A DNA stretch of 11,152 nucleotides from Actinomycetes bacterium. GTDB taxonomy: Bacteria > Actinomycetota > Acidimicrobiia > Acidimicrobiales > Palsa-688. Location of the stretch: contig JAJZWW010000075.1 of the NCBI GenBank assembly GCA_021846485.1, positions 1-11,152 on the forward strand. The letters run 5' to 3'. Shown here one piece after another: positions 7,036-11,152 of the stretch. Position numbers and translations under genes: made by a program. Numbering within the stretch: the first letter of the stretch is position 1; the number at the start of each line of letters is the position of its first letter. The notes under the pieces are model-generated. The model searched no databases. It worked only from the letters and a program-made list of their open reading frames with translations, and was not told the origin of the DNA.

Positions 7036-7839
7036 ATGCCCCCCGGCGGGGCCGGCGTGAGCCAACCTGGGGGGATGCCAGCCGCCCCCGAACCCCATGT
7101 CGACCTGGAGGGTGTGGTCGCCGACCTGCGCCACCAGCTTCGTCGGCTGGAGGCGGCGATCGGCGCCGAGATGCCGCCCGCCGAGTGCAGCGTCCGCGCG
7201 TTCGCTGGGGAGGAGCGCTGGCCGGTGACCCTGGCGATCGCCGCGGCCATCGCCTTGCAGGCCTCGCTCTCCAGGGAGCTCGAGCTCGGTCCCTCCGGTC
7301 TGCTGGTGGGCCTCGAGTCGGCCCTGGGGGTAGCCCTCCTCGTGGCCAACCCCCGCCGCATCGACCGGCGGTCGCGGGTGCTGCGGGCGATGAGCATCAC
7401 CCTCATCGCGCTGACCTCCATGGCCAACGCCTGGGCGTCGTACTCCTTGATCCGGGACATCGTCGTCGGGCACCGCCCGACCCTCGGCGCAGTGTCGCTC
7501 CTCGCCAGCGGCGGGGCTGTCTACCTGACCAACATCGTCGTCTTCGGCCTCTGGTACTGGGAGTGGGAGTCCGGCGGCCCCGTCGCCCGGGCCCGCAGCG
7601 GCAGGCCCCGGCCCGACTTGGCCTTCCCCCAGGACCTTTCGAACTCGGTCGCGGCACCCGGGTGGGCACCTACCTTCGCCGACTACCTCTACGTCTCCTA
7701 CACCAACGCGACTGCCTTCAGCCCGACCGATACGATGCCGCTCAGCCGGTGGGCGAAGCTGCTCATGATGCTCCAGTCGGCGGTCGCCCTGGTGACCGTC
7801 GGACTGGTTGTCGCCCGGGCGGTCAACATCCTCCCGTGA
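7036..7839 (+). CDS. Multi-pass membrane protein with a K+-channel-like pore loop lacking GYG
   Basis: 267 aa from ATG 7036. A charged helix at about 22-45 could form a coiled coil. Hydrophobic helices lie near 62-79, 88-104, 117-140, 150-175 and 238-262. Before the last helix, SYTNATAFSPTDTMPLSRWA (221-240) lines up without gaps with the selectivity-filter segment of two-helix K+ channels: T223, T226, D232 and P235 match, but the TVGYGD filter reads A227-F-S-P-T-D232. The final helix (LLMMLQSAVALVTVGLVVAR) also resembles an inner pore helix. I recall similar uncharacterised actinobacterial proteins but no assigned function; a distant link to DUF1345-like membrane proteins is possible. Potassium selectivity is unlikely without GYG. 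The start is uncertain: GTG 7033, ATG 7036, GTG 7057 and ATG 7075 are all in frame. It ends 8 bases from the convergent lipoprotein stop. Confidence 0.75.
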   Translation: MPPGGAGVSQPGGMPAAPEPHVDLEGVVADLRHQLRRLEAAIGAEMPPAECSVRAFAGEERWPVTLAIAAAIALQASLSRELELGPSGLLVGLESALGVALLVANPRRIDRRSRVLRAMSITLIALTSMANAWASYSLIRDIVVGHRPTLGAVSLLASGGAVYLTNIVVFGLWYWEWESGGPVARARSGRPRPDLAFPQDLSNSVAAPGWAPTFADYLYVSYTNATAFSPTDTMPLSRWAKLLMMLQSAVALVTVGLVVARAVNILP

Positions 7840-7847
7840 GCCAACCC

Positions 7848-8489
7848 TCAGGCCCCGGCGTGGAGCGGCTCGACGTCCATGACCACCGTCGAGGAGTCGC
7901 TGCAGGCCTCCTCCTGGGCGGGCACGTAGAGCGAGGTCGTCTGGTTGGGGGGATAGACCCTCAGGCCCGGGACCTTGGTCATGCCGCAGCGCGACGCCGG
8001 GAAGTTGGCTGCCTCCACCACCTGGAGGACGCTGTGGGCGCTGGCCCCGGTGGTGAGCGTCACCCGGGGGATCCCGGGGGCGCTGGGGTCCGCTCGACGC
8101 TGCGCCGGGGCGCCGACCGGCGAGCCGTTCGGCGTGGTGACGAACGACACCCCTGGGTAGCCCTGCACGTAGCAACTGCTGGTGCTCTTGTTGGTGAGCA
8201 CCAGGTGGTAATAGACGCTACCGGCGGCGCCGCTTGCGTCGCTGAGGGATCCGGAGAGCTGCGCTGTGCGGCACTCCCCGACGCCCGCCGACGTGGTGGT
8301 GCTGGATCCCGAAGCACCCGAGATCCCGGAACTGCCGGAAGTACCCGAGGTGGCCGTGGAGGTGGCTGCCGGGGCGGTCCCGGAGCTCGCCGACACGCCT
8401 GTAGCCGTACCGGAGGCGGCGCCGGTGCTGCCGCAGCCCGCCAGCGCGACGGCCGCTCCCGCCACGACCGGCAAGATCCATCGCTTCAT
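7848..8489 (-). CDS. DUF4232-type secreted lipoprotein
   Basis: 213 aa. A lipoprotein signal peptide is clear: MKRWILPVVAGAAVALAGC, with lipobox L-A-G-C and the modified Cys at residue 19. A Ser/Thr/Gly/Ala-rich spacer (about 20-70) follows, typical of a linker from membrane to wall. The rest fits DUF4232: a Cys near its start (ECRTAQLSGSL), then YYHLVLTNKSTSSCYVQGYPGV with its Cys before GYPGV, then a VTLTTGASAH strand, a Cys in ASRCGM, LRVYPPNQT and a final EEACS, giving two likely disulphide pairs. The domain is common in actinobacterial lipoproteins and has no known activity. The start is ATG 8489 rather than ATG 8501, because GGGAG at 8495-8499 sits five bases upstream of 8489 and would lie inside the longer gene. 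It is convergent with the membrane protein and divergent from the HAD gene. Confidence 0.88.
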   Translation of the reverse strand: MKRWILPVVAGAAVALAGCGSTGAASGTATGVSASSGTAPAATSTATSGTSGSSGISGASGSSTTTSAGVGECRTAQLSGSLSDASGAAGSVYYHLVLTNKSTSSCYVQGYPGVSFVTTPNGSPVGAPAQRRADPSAPGIPRVTLTTGASAHSVLQVVEAANFPASRCGMTKVPGLRVYPPNQTTSLYVPAQEEACSDSSTVVMDVEPLHAGA

Positions 8490-8494
8490 GTCCG

Positions 8495-8499
8495 CTCCC
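8495..8499 (-). promoter_or_regulatory. Ribosome binding site deciding the lipoprotein start
   Basis: GGGAG on the minus strand, five bases before ATG 8489. An upstream in-frame ATG at 8501 overlaps this site and would prefix MGAD to the signal peptide, so 8489 is the better start. Confidence 0.6.
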
Positions 8500-8544
8500 A
8501 TCCGCTGCTCGCTCCGCGACCGGGGGTAGGTACGGAGTCATCCG

Positions 8545-8550
8545 ATTTTA
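8545..8550 (-). promoter_or_regulatory. Candidate -10 box for the lipoprotein gene
   Basis: TAAAAT on the minus strand is one mismatch from TATAAT and is a rare AT-only hexamer in this GC-rich window. It would give a leader of about 48 bases before ATG 8489. No matching -35 is visible 16-18 bases upstream. It also lies 32 bases before the HAD start on the other strand, so the two genes may share this control region. Confidence 0.35.
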
Positions 8551-8581
8551 GGACCCCTGGGACGACCGGAAGGTTCCGCCC

Positions 8582-9244
8582 ATGCTCCCCGCCCCGAGTG
8601 TCGTCGTCTTCGACGTCAACGAGTCCCTCTCCGACCTGGCTCCCATGGCCGAACGCTTCACCGCGGTCGGGGCCGATCCCGGGCTGGTCGGCGCGTGGTT
8701 CGCCTCGGTGCTGCGCGACGGCTTCGCCCTCACCGTGGTCGGCCGCTGCCCACGCTTCGCCGACGTCGCCGCGGCCAACCTCCTGGCCCTGCTGCCCGGC
8801 GGCCGGGATGCTGTCGGCGAAGTCCTCGCCGGGTTCCCGAAGCTCCCCCTCCACCCCGACGTGGCGCCCGGGGTCGCGGCCCTCCGGTCCGACGGCTGGC
8901 GACTGGCGACGCTCTCCAACGGGTCGGTCGGCGTCGCCGAGTCCCTCCTCGGGGCGGCCGGGATCCGCGACCAGTTCGACCAGCTGCTGTCGGTCGACGA
9001 CGCCGGCCGCTGGAAGCCGGCTCCGGCGGCCTACCTCTACGCAGCCCGGAGCCTCGGGGTGGCTCCCGCCCGCATGGTCCTGGTCGCCTGCCACCCCTGG
9101 GACATCCAGGGGGCCAGCGCCGCGGGGCTGCGTACCGCCTACCTCGACCGCCGCGGAGGACCGTGGCCGGTCGTGTTCGATCCGCCCGAGTGGAGCGCGG
9201 GCAGCCTGCCGGAGCTGGCGGCCGCGCTCGGGCCCGCGGCGTGA
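8582..9244 (+). CDS. HAD-family hydrolase, type II haloacid dehalogenase-like
   Basis: 220 aa, the normal length of L-2-haloacid dehalogenase relatives. Motif I is FDVNESLSDL with nucleophile D11 (family usually FDVNETLLDL). R45 in SVLRDG fits the substrate-binding Arg. Motif II is TLSNGS (S112, N113), motif III is K145 in WKPAPAAY, and motif IV is ACHPWDIQGA with D174. Residues 15-100 hold the helical cap. Known members hydrolyse C-halogen bonds of short 2-haloacids through an aspartyl ester, but many FDVNETL proteins act on unknown substrates, so dehalogenase activity is inferred. The protein is cytoplasmic. ATG 8582 has GGAAGG at 8568-8573, eight bases upstream, and this decides the start. 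It stands alone on the plus strand, divergent from the lipoprotein, and its stop is 20 bases from the convergent aldehyde dehydrogenase stop. No terminator hairpin is evident in that gap. Confidence 0.9.
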   Translation: MLPAPSVVVFDVNESLSDLAPMAERFTAVGADPGLVGAWFASVLRDGFALTVVGRCPRFADVAAANLLALLPGGRDAVGEVLAGFPKLPLHPDVAPGVAALRSDGWRLATLSNGSVGVAESLLGAAGIRDQFDQLLSVDDAGRWKPAPAAYLYAARSLGVAPARMVLVACHPWDIQGASAAGLRTAYLDRRGGPWPVVFDPPEWSAGSLPELAAALGPAA

Positions 9245-9264
9245 GCCGAGCTGGCCGAGGCGGG

Positions 9265-10641
9265 TCACGCCCCGACCCAGACCGCCTTCAGGTTGCAGAA
9301 CTCCCGGATGCCGTGCGCCGACAGCTCCCGCCCGTAGCCTGAGGTCTTGACCCCGCCGAAGGGCAGCTCGGGGTACGAGGTGGTGTTGCCGTTGACGAAG
9401 ACCATCCCGGCTTCGATGTCCCGGACGAAGCGCTCCCGCTCCTCCTCGTCCTCGGTCCATACGTTCGAGCCGAGGCCGAGATCGGTGGCGTTGGCCAGCT
9501 CGACTGCTTCTTCGACCCCGGCAACCCGGTACAGGGTTGCCACCGGCCCGAACACCTCCTCCAGGTGGACCCGCATGGACGGCGTGACCCCCGCGAGGAC
9601 CGTGGGGGGGTAGTACCAGCCGGGTCCGGGGGGGACCTCGCCCCCGCAGAGCACCCGGGCCCCCTTTTCCACTGCATCGGCAACCAGTTCGACCACGTCG
9701 TCGCGCTGGCTCTCGGTGGCCAGCGGTCCGACGTCGGTGGTCTCGTCCATCGGGTCACCGACCCGCAGCGCTCCCATGGCGTCGACGAAGAGGCGCTGGA
9801 ACTCGTCGGCGACGGCCTCGTGCACGATGAAGCGCTTGGCGGCGATGCAGGACTGGCCGTTGTTGAGGGTGCGGGCGAAGGCCGCCACCTTGGCCGCCCG
9901 GGCCAGGTCGGCGGACGGCATGACGATGAACGGGTCGCTGCCGCCGAGCTCGAGCACGGTCTTTTTGATCGCGTCGCCGGCCACCGAGGCGACCGCCGAT
10001 CCGGCGGGGCCCGAGCCGGTGAGGGTGGCGGCCACCACCCGGCGGTCCCGGAGTATGCGCTCCACCTTCGCCGATCCGACCAGCAGCGTCTGGAAGGCGC
10101 CCCGGGGGAAACCGGCCCGCTCGAAGAGGTCCTGCATGTAGAGGGCCGTCTGGGGGACGTTGGAGGCGTGCTTGAGGAGGCCGACGTTGCCGGCCATCAG
10201 CGCCGGCGCGGCGAAGCGCATCGCCTGCCAGAGCGGGAAGTTCCACGGCATGACCGCCAGTACCGGGCCGAGCGGCTGGTAGCGGGAGTACGCCCGGGTG
10301 GCCCCGACCGCGCCCGGGTCTACGGGCTCGTCGGCGAGGAAGCCCTCGGCGTGCTCGGCGTAGAACCTGCAGGTCTTGGCGCACTTGAGCACCTCGGCCC
10401 GGGCGGAAGCCACCGTCTTGCCCATCTCGGTGGTCATCAGGGCCGCCGTGGAGGCGGCCTCCGCTTCGAGGATGTCCGCCGCCGCGCGCATCCACCCGGC
10501 CCGTTCGGCGAAGGAGGTCAGCCGGTGGGAGGCGAAGGTCTCGGCCGCCCGCTGGAGGGCTGCCTCCACCTCGTCGTCGCTGGCCTCGTCGAAGGTCTTG
10601 ACCGTCTCGCCCGTCGCTGGGTTGATCGTCGCAATTGCCAC
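9265..10641 (-). CDS. NAD(P)-dependent succinate-semialdehyde dehydrogenase-like aldehyde dehydrogenase
   Basis: 458 aa from GTG 10641, a normal ALDH length. It begins (M)AIATINPATGETVKTFDEAS, the usual opening of this SSADH-like group. Catalytic residues are present: N134 in PWNFPLWQ, E231 in LELGGSDP and C265 in NNGQSCIAAKR. EEVFGPVA and the C-terminal PFGGVKTSGYGRE are also typical. The enzyme oxidises an aldehyde to the acid with NAD+ or NADP+; close relatives are annotated as succinate-semialdehyde dehydrogenase in GABA/succinate metabolism, but the substrate is inferred. A small difference is TGSGPAGSAVA in the cofactor-binding region, where family members more often have GSERAG or GSTAAG. 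An ATG ten codons upstream (10671) is less likely, because GAGGAGG sits five bases before the GTG and would be inside the longer gene. Confidence 0.93.
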   Translation of the reverse strand: MAIATINPATGETVKTFDEASDDEVEAALQRAAETFASHRLTSFAERAGWMRAAADILEAEAASTAALMTTEMGKTVASARAEVLKCAKTCRFYAEHAEGFLADEPVDPGAVGATRAYSRYQPLGPVLAVMPWNFPLWQAMRFAAPALMAGNVGLLKHASNVPQTALYMQDLFERAGFPRGAFQTLLVGSAKVERILRDRRVVAATLTGSGPAGSAVASVAGDAIKKTVLELGGSDPFIVMPSADLARAAKVAAFARTLNNGQSCIAAKRFIVHEAVADEFQRLFVDAMGALRVGDPMDETTDVGPLATESQRDDVVELVADAVEKGARVLCGGEVPPGPGWYYPPTVLAGVTPSMRVHLEEVFGPVATLYRVAGVEEAVELANATDLGLGSNVWTEDEEERERFVRDIEAGMVFVNGNTTSYPELPFGGVKTSGYGRELSAHGIREFCNLKAVWVGA

Positions 10642-10646
10642 GGAGG

Positions 10647-10653
10647 CCTCCTC
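10647..10653 (-). promoter_or_regulatory. Strong ribosome binding site of the aldehyde dehydrogenase gene
   Basis: GAGGAGG on the minus strand, five bases before GTG 10641. It selects the GTG over the upstream ATG at 10671 and matches the family's expected N-terminus. Confidence 0.7.
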
Positions 10654-10769
10654 GGTCGGTCTTGCGGGCATCCGACGCTATCGCCCGCGTGGGCGGGGCG
10701 CGCGGTACCTGCGCTGTGCCCCGGCGGGTAGCGGGGGGCGAGGGGGCGGGGGCCGGCGTGCCCGAAGCC

Positions 10770-10796
10770 AGCCGGTACAGCCGGTACAGCCGGTAC
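10770..10796 (+). repeat. 9-bp tandem repeat, three copies
   Basis: AGCCGGTAC occurs three times in a row at 10770-10778, 10779-10787 and 10788-10796, followed by the partial unit AGCC. The copies are identical. Each unit carries CCGGTAC around a GTAC palindrome. Such a short array could be a protein-binding array or simple slippage. Confidence 0.85.
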
Positions 10797-10854
10797 AGCC
10801 AGCCAGGACCGGACGCCCGCGCCAGCCGCCCCGAGAGGCCTCCTGTGGAGCACT

Positions 10855-10871
10855 CTAGGTGTTGTCACTAG
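10855..10871. repeat. Imperfect dyad symmetry
   Basis: CTAGGTG-TTGT-CACTAG is an inverted repeat with one extra G in the left arm. It overlaps TTGTCA (10862-10867), a near -35 sequence, so it could be an operator. No good -10 follows at 16-18 bases. Confidence 0.35.
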
Positions 10872-10894
10872 CACTTTGAGCATCAGACAGGGAG

Positions 10895-10924
10895 GAACTG
10901 GGTGCGCAGGGCCGAACTGGGTGC
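10895..10924 (+). repeat. 11-bp direct repeat
   Basis: GAACTGGGTGC is found at 10895-10905 and, identically, at 10914-10924 (period 19). Both copies contain TGGGTGC, which is complementary to GCACCCA at 10952-10958. Confidence 0.85.
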
Positions 10925-11012
10925 ATTCGGTGCCCTATGCGAGGATCCGAAGCACCCACTTTTGCCCTACGCCCCCAGTATCAGGCGCCGAACCGGGGCC
11001 TTCCCACCGTGA
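10902..11012 (+). CDS. Marginal 36-codon ORF
   Basis: GTG at 10902 is preceded by GGAGG (10891-10895) at a six-base spacing, a good ribosome site. The predicted peptide begins MRRAELGAFGALCEDPKHPL and ends with TGAFPP at TGA 11010-11012; it has no signal peptide or membrane helix and I recognise no family. Third codon positions are less GC-rich than in the neighbouring genes, which argues against a conserved gene. It overlaps the terminator-like hairpin and direct repeats, so the GGAGG may be incidental, or the peptide could be a leader ORF tied to that hairpin. Confidence 0.2.
   Translation: MRRAELGAFGALCEDPKHPLLPYAPSIRRRTGAFPP
10918..10963 (+). terminator. Terminator-like hairpin followed by CTTTT
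   Basis: A 12-pair stem (10918-10930 with 10947-10958, one bulged A, 16-base loop) is followed at once by CTTTT (10959-10963). The U-tract is short for an intrinsic terminator, and on the minus strand no T-run follows. It could end a short plus-strand transcript or act as an attenuator. Confidence 0.35.
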
Positions 11013-11078
11013 GCAAGGATCTTCACACCCCGAGCGTCGGATCGGCCAGGAGTGGTTGTGCTTCACCGCCCACCGCCC

Positions 11079-11120
11079 GCCCCCCCCCGCCCGCCGCCCG
11101 CCGCCCGCCGCCCCCGCCCC
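11079..11120. repeat. C-rich low-complexity tract with heptamer repeats
   Basis: A run of nine C (11080-11088) is followed by three tandem GCCCGCC units (11089-11109) and then more C-runs to about 11120. The minus strand therefore has many GGG tracts with one- to two-base loops, a G-quadruplex-type sequence. Such tracts are also prone to assembly error. Confidence 0.75.
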
Positions 11121-11122
11121 CT

Positions 11123-11151
11123 CCCGCTCAGCGGGCGCGTCAGGGGACGCG
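11123..11151. other. Two adjacent GC hairpins at the right edge
   Basis: CCCGC-TCA-GCGGG (11123-11135) is directly followed by CGCGTC-AGGG-GACGCG (11136-11151). Both stems are perfect. No T-run follows within the window, so I cannot call a terminator. Confidence 0.4.
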
Positions 11152-11152
11152 G

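Larger units (their letters stand above)
10895..10963 (+). ncRNA. Possible structured leader or small RNA with competing helices
   Basis: Two helices interleave. Helix A pairs CGCAGGGC (10905-10912) with GCCCT-AT-GCG (10932-10941), 8 pairs with a 2-base bulge. Helix B pairs TGGGTGC-A-TTCGG (10918-10930) with CCGAAGCACCCA (10947-10958), 12 pairs with one bulged A. Each helix uses the loop of the other, so they form either a pseudoknot or two mutually exclusive folds; the short linkers favour exclusive folds. The first copy of TGGGTGC (10899-10905) can also compete for the 3' arm. CTTTT follows helix B. I do not recognise a known RNA family. Confidence 0.3.
10642..11152. other. 511-base region without a confident gene
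   Basis: From the aldehyde dehydrogenase start to the right edge I see no recognisable protein on either strand. Its composition changes along its length: an ordinary GC-rich promoter-side stretch to about 10765, a 9-bp tandem repeat, a less GC-rich block (about 10845-10970) with TTGTCA at 10862-10867 and repeated and inverted sequences, then C-rich low complexity from about 11062. The first part should hold the aldehyde dehydrogenase promoter; TAGCGT in minus-strand sense near 10675-10680 fits a TAnnnT -10 but has no -35. The less GC-rich block may be a leader or promoter for a plus-strand gene beyond the window. Confidence 0.6.

Noticed and set aside
6412..8175. A 587-codon open frame on the minus strand
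   Set aside because: It is an antisense or shifted reading of the MFS, membrane-protein and lipoprotein genes, Arg/Gly/Pro-rich, with no recognisable domain.
9245..9264. Bidirectional terminator between the HAD and aldehyde dehydrogenase genes
   Set aside because: The 20 bases contain no stable hairpin or T-run.
7185..9350. A 721-codon open frame on the plus strand
   Set aside because: It is a shifted reading across three well-supported genes; its composition is typical of spurious frames in GC-rich DNA.
10770..10800. CRISPR array
   Set aside because: Nine-base repeats with no spacers; far too short and contiguous.
10960..11010. tRNA T-arm-like GGTTCG on the minus strand
   Set aside because: The flanking bases do not form a five-pair stem and no anticodon or acceptor stem can be built.

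Overview
The window is very GC-rich and densely coded, with GTG as well as ATG starts and a lipoprotein carrying a DUF4232-type domain. That combination, together with the DUF4331, CYTH-CHAD, PRC-barrel and PF10107-like endonuclease proteins, points to a high-GC actinobacterium (Actinomycetota). I cannot assign a lower rank. Nothing suggests phage, plasmid or insertion-sequence origin: there is no transposase, integrase or CRISPR.

Layout, left to right: (1) the 5' end of a DUF4331 gene, minus strand, running off the left edge; (2) a 676-aa NERD plus UvrD-like helicase, minus strand, in which nearly every catalytic motif is recognisable but inactivated; (3) a divergent gene for a membrane-anchored endonuclease related to archaeal Holliday-junction resolvases; (4) a CYTH-CHAD protein, minus strand, that has lost the CYTH signature; (5) a double PRC-barrel protein, plus; (6) a major facilitator transporter, minus; (7) a five-helix membrane protein, plus, with a K+-channel-like pore loop lacking the GYG filter; (8) a DUF4232-type lipoprotein, minus; (9) a HAD / type II haloacid dehalogenase-like protein, plus; (10) a succinate-semialdehyde-type aldehyde dehydrogenase, minus. 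The last 511 bases hold no confident gene. They contain a 9-bp tandem repeat, a possible structured RNA with a terminator-like hairpin, a marginal 36-codon ORF and a C-rich low-complexity tract next to two hairpins.

After the first two genes the strand alternates at every gene (+ - + - + - + -). Most transcription units are therefore probably single genes, arranged as divergent and convergent pairs with gaps of 8 to about 200 bases. There is no obvious operon or shared pathway; the set looks like stand-alone housekeeping, envelope and stress genes.

The best candidate for something new is the NERD-helicase pseudoenzyme at 384..2414. It has an intact long reading frame and is collinear with the active family, but the nuclease D and K, the Walker A GKT, the motif III D, Q and R, and the motif IV and VI arginines are replaced, while the surrounding core residues remain. 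It shares a control region with a PD-(D/E)XK-type endonuclease whose active-site residues are intact. All family assignments come from recalled motifs; no database search was run.
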